Positions 1-10,828 of a DNA stretch of 64,000 bases are shown here, piece after piece. The stretch is from Diphasiastrum complanatum (taxonomy: Eukaryota > Streptophyta > Lycopodiopsida > Lycopodiales > Lycopodiaceae). A model generated the notes under the pieces. That model was not told where the DNA came from and did no database searches. It was given only the letters and a program-made list of their open reading frames with translations. How positions within the stretch are numbered: position 1 is the first letter of the stretch; each line of letters begins with the position of its first letter. Position numbers and translations under genes: made by a program. The stretch is from positions 7,347,156 to 7,411,155 of the forward strand of contig CM055106.1 in the NCBI GenBank assembly GCA_029204225.1. Reading direction: 5' to 3'.

Positions 1-142
1 GAAGCATGTAGTTCTACTTCCCATAAAATGTTTAAGGGGGAGAAGAAAGATAGGAACTTGCAAGTGGTAAGTTCATGGCTTTATGTATGGAACAAATATT
101 TTGGCATGAACCGATTCCCTGAATGTCCTAGTTGCAAAAGGC

Positions 143-960
143 AATCAACCTTGTACATGGGATGATTTTTGCATAGTTTTTAGGGAATACTTCCTGCCAC
201 TATTAGATGACTATGAACACTTTCAAAAAATGAGTCATTTAACAATGAATAAAGGTTTGAAACAATTTATTCAAGATTTTCATAAGTACCTGAATCCACT
301 TTATAGTGACATTCCACCAAAAGTACAAATGTTAATGTTTATTGATGGGTTACCAAAAGATTACCAAGTGGATGTTCGTAGGAACCATCCAGAAACCCTA
401 GAGGATGCTATTAGGGCTGCAAAGTATTTTGATGAGACACCTAAGCCATCTAGGGGTCACCAGCCTAATGAGCCAAAGAAAGGTTTTCAATTCAAGAGGA
501 AGGATAGGGAAGCTGCTAATGAAACACATCCCAATTCCAACAATTCTAAGAAAAACAAGAAAAACTTTAAAAATCATCAGGGTGGCAAAGATATAGTTGA
601 AGCTCATAAGAAAAACCTGTGCTTCAAGTGCAATGGCCAGGGTCACCTTGCATGAGATTGCATCAAAAAACCAGCTTCTACCCTAGGTAATCTATCTTGA
701 AGTAATGAGATGGATGTATGTTTCCTTAGTTCTTTAGTTTTTGGACCTAATGACCTTATTTGCATTAAAGGTAAAGTTAAAGATCAAGTTGTTAATGTGC
801 CTTTTGACACAAGATCCACTCATAACTTTATTAATGTAAATTTGGTGTAGACACTAAACCTTCCTACCCGAAAAAGTGAGAAAAAATCATGTGTGACAAT
901 GGCATCGGGAAGCAATTCCGAGTTTATGGATTATGTTGTTCTAGATGTAGAGTTACACAT
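143..960 (+). pseudogene. Ty3 gag-protease remnant
   Basis: The frame opens with TWDDFCIVFREYFLP, the W..F...F..F pattern of retrotransposon gag, and runs through a lysine-rich linker to a zinc knuckle CFKCNGQGHLA*DC (CX2CX4HX4C) interrupted by a TGA at about 654. The protease follows at 797-850 with FDTRSTHNFI, where the catalytic D-T/S-G has become D-T-R. Several later stops follow. In a live element gag forms the particle and the protease cleaves it; neither can work here. Confidence 0.75.
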
Positions 961-1084
961 GCATGATTACTTTAAAAAAATTAGAATTACCGATTATTAA
1001 TCAGTTATGCTTTACTGTTATAGAACCGGGGTTGGTTCAGTCTCTCCAAGGACTATATGAGTCCAATTCTTTTTTCAGAAAGTA

Positions 1085-2045
1085 TTGGCAACAAGTACTT
1101 TCTGGGGTCGATTCAGGTGTGCAAGATTCCTCGAATCAGGAAAGACTAAAATGGATTTTGCTATTCGAAACAAGATTCTGTTTCGTAAAGGCAAGGTGTG
1201 TGTACCGGAGAATGACACAATAAGAGCCCAAATCTTGCATGAGCGTCATGATAGTCCATGCGCAGGACATCCGAGTATACAAAGAACACTTGACTTAGTT
1301 TGATGGCAATTTTGGTGGCCTAAGATGAAAAGTCAAGCAGAGGCCTATGTACTTAAATGTGCTAAGCGCTAGTTAAATAAAGCAGAGAGGCTAAAACCTA
1401 GTGGCCTATTACATCCTTTAGATATTCCTACCGGAAAGTGGAAAAGTATATCTATGGATTTTGTGGTCGGGCTTCCACGTACAGGGAAGGACCACGATTC
1501 GGTTTGGGTCATTGTTGACAGACTTACGAAGTTTGCTCAATTTATCCCAACAAAAATTACTGTTAAAGCTCTAGAACTAGCTCAACTGTTTGTTGTCTTT
1601 TTCGACTGTACGTGATGCCTTGCGATATTGTCAGTGACCATGATCCAAAATTCATTTAGAATTTTTGGCAAGCAGTATTTGAAAATTTGTAAACGACTTT
1701 AAGTACGAGTTCTACAGATCATCCGGAATCAGACGGTCAAGGAGGATATGCTACGAGCATATGTGAGCCATCGGTAGTCTGATTGGAAAAATTACCTTCC
1801 ACTGGTGAAATTTGTATATAATAGTGCAAAACATTCAACGACCGGATTCAGCCCTTTTGTGCTATGGTTATTAACCTCGATCACCAATTTGTGTTGGCAT
1901 GAAAAACCTTAGAGTGCAAGCCACAGTTGATTTCCTTGTGGATATGCAAGAAATGTTATAGCTGGCTAAAGATAGCATAAGAAGTGCCCAGGACAGGGCA
2001 AGGCACTATGCTGATCTATCTCAGAAGCACAAGATATTCTTGGTG
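1085..2045 (+). pseudogene. Ty3 integrase remnant
   Basis: Shows the N-terminal H2C2 zinc region (HERHDSPCAGHPSIQRTL, then a damaged second Cys pair), the first catalytic Asp in ISMDFVVGLP at about 1451-1480, the second in IVSDHDPKF at about 1627, and a degraded third block in which the catalytic Glu cannot be seen (ESDGQGGYA). The C-terminal stretch DMQEML, then SIRSAQDRARHYADLS, is also recognisable near 1940-2020. Multiple stops and frame changes make it a pseudogene. Confidence 0.75.
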
Positions 2046-2269
2046 TTTTTGAGGGTTTCACTCTAGGGGCTCTATATTACTTTATTGGTCTTGGACCAAA
2101 GTATACAAGCACAACCTGCGAAATGGGATCTAATAGGAGGGCGCACTTCCAAGGTGTCCATTCAGTTCCCAATTCAAAGAGTCATAGGTTATGGAAGAAG
2201 TCTCTTGACCTTCCATAAGTCTATGAAGGTTCTTTAACTCCCCTAGGCCTCTCTTCATTGGTTGTGCAT
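2046..2269. other. Unassigned stretch between Ty3 remnant and Copia-1a
   Basis: I see no coding potential. It is the left flank of the Copia-1a insertion; its continuation across the insertion is 6082-6179. Confidence 0.4.
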
Positions 2270-2274
2270 GGAAT
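2270..2274. repeat. Target site duplication, left (GGAAT)
   Basis: GGAAT stands immediately before the TG of the 5' LTR remnant and recurs at 6082-6086 immediately after the CA of the 3' LTR. A 5-bp duplication is the normal footprint of copia integrase. Confidence 0.8.
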
Positions 2275-2369
2275 TGTTAAAAATTCACAATTCTAGCTTG
2301 ACTACTTTTGGTCATATGACTTGTAAATAGTTAGATGGTCATGATGTGGCTTGTCACACATGCCAAATA
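2275..2369 (+). repeat. Truncated 5' LTR of Copia-1a
   Basis: The first 95 bases match the start of the 3' LTR at 5400 with only a few substitutions, up to CCAAATA, where the sequence jumps into gag. The rest of the LTR, the primer binding site and the gag start are gone. Confidence 0.88.
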
Positions 2370-3550
2370 ACTTAAGAGTGAAGGAATTGAACAAAGAGCT
2401 AGCCTTCATAGGTGATCCTATCAAGGATGAAGAGGTTGTTCAACTCATATTGAGTGGACTAAGCTTTGAATTTGACAATTTGGTTCAGGGATATGCAATT
2501 ATGGGTAAGCTACCCATACTTGAAGAGCTCCAAGGCACACTCATGGCCGAGGAATCAAGAAGGAGCCAAATACAAGAGAGGATGGATAGACTTTCCATCC
2601 AAGGTAAAGATGACCAAGCTCTCTTCACCAAAGGCAAAGGGAAGTCCAAAGACAAAGGATCAACATTCAAGAAGTTTTCAAATCTTGAGGATGAAGAAGG
2701 ACCCTCAAAGGCATGTCCATCAACCACCAAAGTCAATAAGGACAAATCGAAGGTGAAGTGCTACTATTGTAGCAAGATGGGGAATTATGCCTCAAAATGC
2801 CTCCAGAGGAAGCAAGATCAAAGCCAAGCCAACATGAGCAAAGAAGAGGAGTTGGGGAGTTCACATGAGGACTCTCTCATGATGTCCATATTTTCTTCAA
2901 CAAGTTTCAAAAGAGAAGATCCTTGGTGGATTGACTCGGGTGCTAGTTCACACATGACTAGCAAAAAGGGAGTTTTTCTCTTCTCTCTTATCTTATGATA
3001 GACCTATAAAGTCTATCTATACAGCAAATGATGAAGCTTGTAAGATTGAAGGAGTTGGTAGCATTCCCCTTTGCTTAGGATCTTCCGAAAAGATCAGCAT
3101 AGAAGGTGTTTTGTACATTCCTACAATAACAAAGAATCTACTAAGTGTTGGCCAAATGGTAGACAATGGTTTCAATGTTGACTTTGTTTCAAATGAATGT
3201 TTCATCAAGAAGAAGGGTAAGATAGTGGCTAAGGGCACTAGACTTGGCAAACTTTATAAGTTGGATGCATTTGTGGATACTAATGTTGTCATGTTGGCCG
3301 AGAAGAGCAAGATATCTACCTTCACTTTATGGCCCAAAAGACTTGGACATGTCAACTCGGGGTCCATGGAGGCTATAATCAAGGAGGAGTATGCTTTAGG
3401 CCTACCAAGGTCTATTGGGAAGGAAGACAAGGTTTGTGAAGCTTGTGCTTTATCCAAGGCACATAAGAAGGTGTTTCCTAACTCCATCACAAAGTCATCT
3501 CATCTTCTTGAACTCATACACTCAGATGTGATATGCAAGCTCAAGCCGTG
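2370..3550 (+). pseudogene. Copia-1a gag, protease and pre-integrase remnant
   Basis: Starts mid-gag (RVKELNKELAFIGDPIKDEE), continues through a Lys-rich region to a zinc knuckle CYYCSKMGNYASKC at about 2758-2800, then protease DPWWIDSGASSHMTS with the D-S-G triad intact at 2923-2960. A frameshift after that shifts to another frame for the GAG-pre-integrase domain (LLSVGQMVDNGF, then CEACALSKAHKKVF with the zinc Cys pair). The frame ends at HSDV, the first catalytic Asp of integrase, where a deletion removes the rest of the core. Confidence 0.85.
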
Positions 3551-5384
3551 AGCTACAAAATCTATCTCCCATCCTTGAACAAATTTGTTGTTTCAAGGGA
3601 TGTTATATTTGATGAACATCATATGTATATGCTTGAATAAGGCTCAAGTTCTCCAACAATCAAGAAGAAGATGGCTGAGGAGCAAGATCTAATTTCAAGG
3701 AGGAGCTCATGGAGGAGCAAGCACCAAGCCCACCTATCACACCAAGGAGATCTTCAAGGGAAAAAGTGGAGCCATCAAGGCTCACATATCAAGGCAAAGG
3801 GCAGCAAGTTGAGGGTATCTCATCCACTTCTTATGCTTTATCTAGTTTTGAAGAACCATATAATGTTAAAGAAGTGTTGAACTCCAAAGAATGGTATAAA
3901 ATTATGTTGGATGAGTATAATGCCTTGATTGAGAATGAAACTTGGTTGCTTGTTGATAGACCTCAAAGGAATGTAATAGGATGCAAGTGGGTCTTCAAGC
4001 TTAAGTTGAATGCAAATGGGAGTGTTAACAAACATAAAGCAAGATTAGTTGCAAAAGGTTATGCTCAAGAGAGAGGGATAGACTATGAGGAAACTTTTGC
4101 ACCCATGGCCAAGATGGTCACAATAAGGCTAATCATTGCACTTGCATCACATTTTGGATGGATCCTATGTCAAATGGATGTCTCTAATGATTTCTTGAAT
4201 GGTTTTTTGGAAGAGGATATCTATATGGAGCAGCCATAAGGGCTCATCAAGCATGGAATGGAGAACAAAGTATGCCATCTCCAAAGAAGCATCTATGGCT
4301 TGAAGCAAGCCTCGAGATCTTGGAATTCAAGATTACATTGCTATCTTATTTCACTTTCTTTTTTCAAAGTGAATATGATCCCACTCTTTACATTAAGTTT
4401 GATGATGTTGGTATTGTACTTTTACTCATTTATGTAGATGACATCATCATTAGTGGAAATAGTGTTGATGGTATTGAAAAAATCAAGATAGATCTATCCT
4501 TAGAGTTCAAGATGGTAGATCTAGGGTGTCTTCAGTTCATCTTAGGCATAGAGGTACTTAGAGGATCTGATTTTATCTTAATAAGTCTATGCTCAAAGTC
4601 TTTTGAAGAAGTTTAAGATGGAAGAATGCAAAAGTGTTGACACACCAATGGAGCAAGATGTAAAAGTGCCAAATGAAGATGATGAAAGATCCTTCATGGA
4701 CATCACTTTGCTTAGGCAACTTATAGGCTCCTTAATGTGGATCACTATAACTAGACCAGATCTTAGCTTTAGTGTATGTAGGTTGAGCCAATCCATGCAA
4801 AAACCATTGAATATCCATTGGAAAAAGGCTAAGAGGATTCTAAGAGACATCTCGGGTACATTGGATTTTGGGATTCTATATAGAGGATATGTGATTAACC
4901 TTCATGCATTTAGTGATTCAGATTTTGCAGGGGACAAGAGGGATATGAAATCAACAAGTGCCTATTCAACTTTCATAGGAGAAGGTGTGGTTTCATGGCT
5001 TTCAAAAAAAGCAAAAAACTATATCTCTATCTTCAACCGAGGCTGAGTACAAAGCTTTGACAACCACTACAAAGGAGGTACTTTGGATGAAGAGATTATT
5101 GGTGGAGATAAAGATCATGGATTCAGAGGAGGCACCAATCATCTACAATGACAATATATCAGCCCAACACCTTTCATCTAACCCAATCTTCCATGCAAGA
5201 TCTAAGCACATTGAGATATGCCATCACTTTGAGAAATGGTGCAAGCCAAGGAGATTGCTTTGGAGCATGTTCCAAGCAATGAATGTGTAGCTGATGTACT
5301 TACTAAACCACTTCAAAAGACACCTTTTATGAAGTTCAGATCATCACTTGGAGTGATTAGTAAAGAAATGATTGAACCAAGCTA
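3551..5384 (+). pseudogene. Copia-1a reverse transcriptase and RNase H remnant
   Basis: RT begins in the 3840-4240 region (NVIGCKWVFKLKLN, KHKARLVAKGYAQ) and carries the active-site YVDDIIISG at 4431-4457. RNase H follows with FSDSDFAGDKRD, STEAEYKAL and HARSKHIEI, ending at the stop near 5384. At least three frameshifts or stops (near 4240, 4616 and 5046) split it into separate frames. The catalytic residues are still visible, so the decay is fairly recent. Confidence 0.85.
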
Positions 5385-5399
5385 GATAGTGAGGAGGAG
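5385..5399 (+). other. Polypurine tract of Copia-1a
   Basis: ATAGTGAGGAGGAG lies directly before the TG of the 3' LTR, where plus-strand DNA synthesis is primed in copia elements. Confidence 0.75.
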
Positions 5400-6081
5400 T
5401 GTTGAAAATTCACGATTCTAGCTTGACTAGTTTTGGTCATATGACTTGTAAATAGTTAGATGGTCATGATGTGGCTTGTCACACGTGCCAAATAGCATAG
5501 GATTACATTCATAAGGATGTTCTCAAGTTGACCTAAGTGATAGAACCTTTGGAATGAGTCTAAATCATGCTTAGATACAAGAGAGAAAAAGTAGGAGCTA
5601 TTTTTGGTAGTTTTTACATTGTTGAGGGATCTCCAAGATTTCAACCCTAACTTGGTAGGGATGAAAGATCCACTAAAATTAGCATTAGGAATAGGTTTAG
5701 GGATACTCATACCTGCCCAAAACCGTGATGGATCATGTATATATAGGTGATGATCTCTCACCAAAATCAATCAAGCAATTTTATGATTTTTCTCTCATAT
5801 CGGTGCAATTGCTCTCTATGTTCTTAATTCTTTGAGTTCTTGTGATTCCTAATCATTATAGGATTGAATGTGGGTCTGGTGTACAGTGCTCAGACTGTGG
5901 GAGGCCGTACTTTCACACGTGTGAAGGCTTCTTCAAGGATTTGGGCCATTTAGTGAGGTTCAAGCATAGATTCTTGATGGATTTTGATGGTTCAAGTTGT
6001 GCTAATCTTATGAGATCATAATATATTGTTTCCCTCATCATTTCAAGTGTTTTAGGATCCTTATTTTTTGTGATTTCAACA
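5400..6081 (+). repeat. 3' LTR of Copia-1a (682 bp)
   Basis: Begins TGTTGAAA and ends TTTCAACA, a perfect 8-bp terminal inverted repeat. A TATA-like box (GTATATATAGG) lies at 5737-5747. The reverse-strand LTR of Copia-1b (52941-53622) has exactly the same length and very similar sequence, which fixes both boundaries. Confidence 0.92.
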
Positions 6082-6086
6082 GGAAT
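6082..6086. repeat. Target site duplication, right (GGAAT)
   Basis: Pairs with 2270-2274 and marks the right end of the Copia-1a insertion. Confidence 0.8.
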
Positions 6087-6179
6087 TCCATAGTGTATTG
6101 GAGGGTGCCATTTGCCATCTATATGTGGGGAGGAGGGCGCCCATAGGGAGGGAGGAAGGGAGATCTTTTTTGCTCCACT

Positions 6180-6654
6180 AGCAACCTCTTGATCCAAAGC
6201 ACTTATTTTGTTGTAGTATTGAGTGTCTTATATTCAGCTTCACAAGATGAGAGTGATATAGTATCTTGATTCTTGGAAAGCCAAGATATCAAGTTTCCTC
6301 CAAGATATATGACATATGCACTTGTAGATTTCCGATCTGCTTTATCACTTGCAAAATCCGAGTCAGAATAGCCAACTATAGAAAGATCTTCACTTTTATA
6401 TAACAAACCATAATCATAAGTTGAAGATATGTATCTAAGTACTCTTTTGGCCATTTTCCAATGATGAATAGTAGGATTTTGCATAGCTTGGCTCAACTTA
6501 TGAACACTACAACATCTATCAGGCGTAGTTATAGTGAGCCAAATTAAGGAGCCTATAATACTCCTAAAAAGAGTGAAAGATCTTTCATCACCTTTGTTAG
6601 GGTCTTTTACAATTTGCTCCATAGGAGTTTCAATACTTTTACAATCTAGCATCA
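6180..6654 (-). pseudogene. Copia-2a RNase H fragment
   Basis: Reads on the minus strand from LDCKSIETPMEQIV through WLTITTPDR, HHWKMAKRVLRYIS, GYSDSDFASDKADRKS to SLSSCEAEYK. It is close to Copia-2b at 58147-58908, so one family supplied both. A stop follows TTTTK, where the family continues into KEVLWIKRLL. No LTR is attached; the fragment ends near 6180 in unassigned sequence. Confidence 0.8.
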
Positions 6655-7566
6655 AATGGTTGTGACTCGTCAAGCTTAGTAAGCCTTTTACCTAGTTCAA
6701 TAGGAGTATTCACTGGCTTGCAGTCCTGCAACCTGAACTTGTGTAGCAACTCTCTGACATACTTCACTTGTGTTAGACCCACTTCATGTCCTTTTTGCCA
6801 CACCTCCACTCCAAGGCAATAATGCATTAGGCTGAGATCTGTCATCTCGAATTGTTCCATGAGGTCTTTCTTGATCATGTCTATCATCTCTTGACTATTT
6901 CCCGTAATAATCAAGTCATCAACATAAAGAGAAACCAAAGCAACCATACCATCAAAGCATAAGACATAAAGATTTGGATCAGAGTGTGTTCTCACCATCC
7001 CCTTAGAACAAAAGTAGGCATCAATCCTGCTATACCACACATGTGGTGCCTGTTTAAGACCATAAAGCACTTTCTTCAAGCAACATACTTTATTCTCCTA
7101 TCCTTTTGCTACAAAGCCTTCAGGCTGATCCGTGAACACCTCTTCTTCCAACTCACCATTTAGAAAGGTAGATTTCACATCCATCTGATGAAAAGGTCAA
7201 CCAAAATGTGAAGCTAAAGCAACAAGTAGACGTAGAGTATTCCACTTACATACTGGCGCAAAGGTATCCTCATAGTCGGTCTCTTTACTTTGTGCATACC
7301 CTTTAATAACCAATCTAGCTTTGTGCTTTGCTATACTTCCATCTGCATGGTACTTAGTCCTGTATACCCATTTACAACCAATGGGTTTCTTACCAACTGG
7401 TCGCTCCACTAAGTCCCATGTGATGTGCTTAGCAATTGACTCCATCTCCTCTTCCATGGCCTTGACCCAAATGTCATCATCCTTCGCTTCAATGTAAGTC
7501 AAAGGTCCTTTGCTTTGAATAATCCTGGATAAGAGAGCATAATTTGCTTCGTACCTATCAGGATGT
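6655..7566 (-). pseudogene. Copia-3 reverse transcriptase fragment
   Basis: Minus-strand RT of a different copia family: GCKWVYRTKYHADGSIAKHK, KGYAQSKETDYEDTFAPVCK, LYGLKQAPHVWYSR and the active-site YVDDLIITG (YVDD at 6915-6926), ending EPVN-like TPIELGKRLTKLDESQPF. It is broken by a stop near 7080-7196. It meets Copia-2a at about 6650 inside the shared bases ATGCTAGATTG, so the joint may be a microhomology-mediated rearrangement. Confidence 0.8.
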
Positions 7567-7862
7567 TGTTGGAGAGAGGGGAAGAATTTATGACAAACAC
7601 GAACGAGAAACGAACTCGAACAAGAAACGAAGGAGAAACGAACTCGAACAGAAAATGTTCGTGCGCAACAGAATGAACTATACGACTCTCTCCATAAGCA
7701 TGACTACGCCTATCAAAATGACATAACTTTAGTGATAGAAATCACGGTCATTCTATATTACGTAGCCAAACATTAACAGATGAAGCGCCAGAAGTATAAT
7801 TTGTCACGAATAGCAAGACAAATTATATGTCGCGAATGATTCATGAAGAGCTAGACTGTGCT
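7567..7862 (-). repeat. Partial Copia-4 LTR in reverse orientation
   Basis: TGTTGGAGAGAG onward is the reverse complement of the 3' end of the Copia-4 LTR at 13726-14813 (both share the GTTCGTGCGCA-type, AGGCGTAGTCATG-type and GCGAATGATTC segments). Homology stops at about 7862 after GCTAGACTGTGCTCGA. Only about 296 of 1088 bp are present. Confidence 0.85.
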
Positions 7863-9640
7863 CGACCAAAATTGTCAGACTCTGAGATGATTTATTATAG
7901 GAAAGAAAAATTAAAGCATTTGGATTTATGGCCATTGGCAACATTGTATCATATTGATCCACATTCATTAAAACATCATGTAAATACATTCGTTTACTCA
8001 GTTGATAATTTATATGTGCCATGAAAAAAAGTCTTTTAGGTTATTGTGAGAACTTGAAAACATAGGGTAATGCATATTCAATGCGAAGAATATATTTTTT
8101 AGAAGGAAAATTGAAACAAATATCAAGGGAGTGTCATGAAACACAAATGAACTTGAAAAACTGTTTGGAGGAAAAAAAAAGTCCTAAAGAAACGGATTGA
8201 AATGTTACATACTTCTTTGAGCGGCATTACAAATAGTAACAATGAGATGAAAGTTGCATTTCAATCCATGCGAATTTCATATTTGTCTCTACTTAAAGAT
8301 AAGGACATGTTGAATAAGAAGACAAAACATAATAAAAGATGATTGCCAAAAAAGATATATGTGAACTTTCATCATCGAGAGGAGGTCCCTGAAAAAGAAG
8401 GATCCATGCACTCAAGTAAGTGTTAACATTACTATTTGTCCTAAAAGTTCTCTAGAATTTTTTTGTTTTCATCCAATCACAAGTTATGTCAGATATTTGT
8501 CTCCATTTCCTAGGAGGAGTTTTAGCAATGCTAAAATAAATAAAGTGTTTGAACAAATTTTCTAATCAACCTTCATCTAGCAATTATATTTGTTGTGTTG
8601 CATTGGTTCCTCAAAACCATTTGACTGATGACAATTCCATTGGGAAGTCATTAAATTCTTTTTTTACTTCTAAGTCAACAAAGTCAATGTTGAGTAAAAT
8701 AAAATGTACTATTACTAAGAACATTATGAACCTGGTTGGAAAAATATTGGACAATACTTTAGTTCAAGGTGCATGCGATTTTTCTAGTATTAGTAGAGAA
8801 ACATATACTATGTTCAAAATGATAAAGGAAGCATTTGAAGAAGTAAGTATCAAGAAATTTTCGATTCCATGGCCGTTTCATTTGAAAATAATAAGAGACA
8901 TGTTGAACCGGGGCATGCAAAAAATAGTGGGTATTCCATTTCATATCAATGAAGTATATTTCTCAAAGGGAGAATCTTTACAATATGACAATTCAAACAA
9001 TTTTTTTATTGATTTTAATCAATTGTTAAGATTCTTAATAGAATTCTATAGCATTACAAATGAGAAAGTGAATAGTAAGTTGATAGTGGTTCTAAAGTCG
9101 GATGAATTTGAGATTATTGAAGGACAAAAAATTGGGCAGAGTTAGTCTTACAATCATGAATGGAGCACTTTCAGATTCATAACATAATGAAGATTTCAAT
9201 TTCAGTGTTCAATCAGAGAATGATATTTGTTGGTTGGCAGCTTTTCAAGTAAGTTGATCTTGGGTAAATTTCATATGAACAATATTCTTTGCATTAAAAT
9301 TATAATTAAATGTTCTCCTATTCTTTTTACAGGTGCTAAAAGATGACCATGACATATTGTCATGGATATTTAGTAAATTTTATCCTGCTATATCATAAAA
9401 ATTCAAATGGAGGGAGCTCAACTAAGTGTTCTTGGATTGGTGATTTCAACACATATTGGCATTTGGTTGGAGATTTAAAGACCTTGAAATCTATATTCAA
9501 TGTTTCTCACAATGCTAACTCAAAGCACTCTTGTTTGTACTGCATGAAGACAACAAAGGACATGATGAGGAGTACAAATATATCAAGAGATAAAGAAGAT
9601 GCAAACTAAAAACTAGTGCTACCGATACCAATTCATAATG
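7863..9640 (+). pseudogene. Unidentified multi-frame ORF remnant, probably from a transposon
   Basis: AT-rich sequence with a 198-codon open frame at 8549-9145 and conceptual pieces on either side. Visible features are Lys-rich segments, NRGMQKIVGIPFHINEVY, LKSDEFEIIEGQKIGQS, then at 9420-9570 WIGDFNTYWHLVGDLKTL followed by a CLYC cysteine pair. The G-D-L-K...CxxC arrangement vaguely recalls uncharacterised proteins of repetitive families in animals, but I cannot name a family from memory with confidence. Stops and frameshifts show it is decayed. It sits between the inverted Copia-4 LTR piece and the Copia-4 gag. Confidence 0.35.
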
Positions 9641-9890
9641 TTCATACTTGGCTCCATGCAGTGGTGTGTATAATAGAAAAAATAATATATCTCCATGTAT
9701 TTTTTGTGTAAAATACCAAATCAGAGTCATCTTCAAAGCAAGCCATTTCTAGATAGCTTGACTAGCTTCCATAGTACAAGGCTCTACTAGCCGATGGAGT
9801 AATTGTCTTCTTGTTCTTTATTTTCCAATACCAGATTTTCATACTTAAGTCACTAATAGTTTCGTCTATCACTTAGACTAATTCTTCCAC

Positions 9891-10828
9891 ATGGATTCCC
9901 AAGGGAAAGCCAGTCCTCTCATGGACAAGCTTGATGGAGCCAATTACCATCTGTGGAAATTTAAGATGAAAACTGTACTAATGACAAAGGAATTGTATGA
10001 CGTTGTTACATGTGCAGAAGGGAAACCCGAAGCAGACGACGCAGCAATCGCCAGATGGAAGCTGAAGGATGGAAAGACTTTCGCGCTGATGATCCTCAAC
10101 ATCACGGATACACAGATTGACCATGTATCCGAGGCTCAGACATCGAAAGAAGTCTGGGACATCTTGAGCACTCTATACGAAGTGCGAGATATAGCTTCTA
10201 AGCTACATCTCAAGAAGAAATTCTACTCCCTCAAGATGACGAATGGTGATTCTCTGCAGAATCACATTAATCAATTCAAGAACCTGCTAAGACAAATGGT
10301 CATTTCGGATCTGTCATAGACGATCAAGATGCAGTGATGCAACTGCTTACAAGCTTGCCAAGTTCTTACGACAGCTGGGTGATGATCATCATGACTCATT
10401 CAGAATTGACTCTTTCGAGAGTCACCACTATGTTGTTGCAGGACGGCACGCGAAGGAACAAAGCCTCAAGTTCCTTAGCTGATTCTCACGCCTTGTACAC
10501 CAACAAGGGTACGACAAAGCAGAAGAAGAGGAAAGGCCCGAAGCCATCAAAGCCAGACCAGAAACCAGCTCAGCACAAGGAACAATCAAATCTGCAGACA
10601 AAGAAGAAGCTGTTCTGTAGATATTGCAAACGAAACAACCACAAAATTCAAGACTGCCGACTACTTCAAATGAAGAACAACAGCAAAGGACAGTCGAATC
10701 AAGTGGCAAATGCAGCTGCAGAAGCTCCACAGCCAAATCAAGAAGCGGATCATGATGCCTTCATGACCAACCATCAAGGAGCATCTAGTGACAGTTCCTG
10801 GTTCCTGGACTCCTGAGCTACTCAGCAC
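9891..10828 (+). pseudogene. Copia-4 gag and start of protease
   Basis: ATG at 9891 begins a typical copia gag of the UBN2 type (LDGANYHLWKFKMKTVLM, then SKEVWDILSTLYE and LKKKFYSLKM). A TAG at about 10317 interrupts it. The frame resumes to a zinc knuckle CRYCKRNNHKIQDC at about 10615-10657 and to the protease motif WFLDS*ATQHMTS at 10798, where the Gly codon of the D-S-G triad has become TGA. A GGA to TGA change explains it. Confidence 0.85.

Larger units (their letters stand above)
1..2045 (+). mobile_element. Ty3/gypsy retrotransposon remnant, chromovirus-like, lacking RT and RNase H
   Basis: Gag, protease and integrase pieces follow one another on the plus strand, but the reverse transcriptase and RNase H that should lie between protease and integrase are absent: only about 120-180 bp separate the protease remnant from the integrase. 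The left end lies outside the window and no LTR was found. The integrase wording (MDFVVGLPRT, VIVDRLTKFAQFIP) is typical of plant chromovirus-like Ty3 elements. The copy is dead, with stops in every domain. Confidence 0.8.
2275..6081 (+). mobile_element. Copia-1a: Ty1/copia element with target duplication but large internal deletions
   Basis: TG...CA bounded unit of 3.8 kb flanked by GGAAT on both sides, so both ends are original. Gag, protease, GAG-pre-integrase, RT and RNase H follow in copia order. Two deletions are clear by comparison with Copia-1b (49675-53622): the 5' LTR is cut from 682 to 95 bp and joined straight to mid-gag at 2370, and the integrase core is missing at about 3530-3545. 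The same family occurs as Copia-1b and, more diverged, Copia-1c. Confidence 0.9.
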
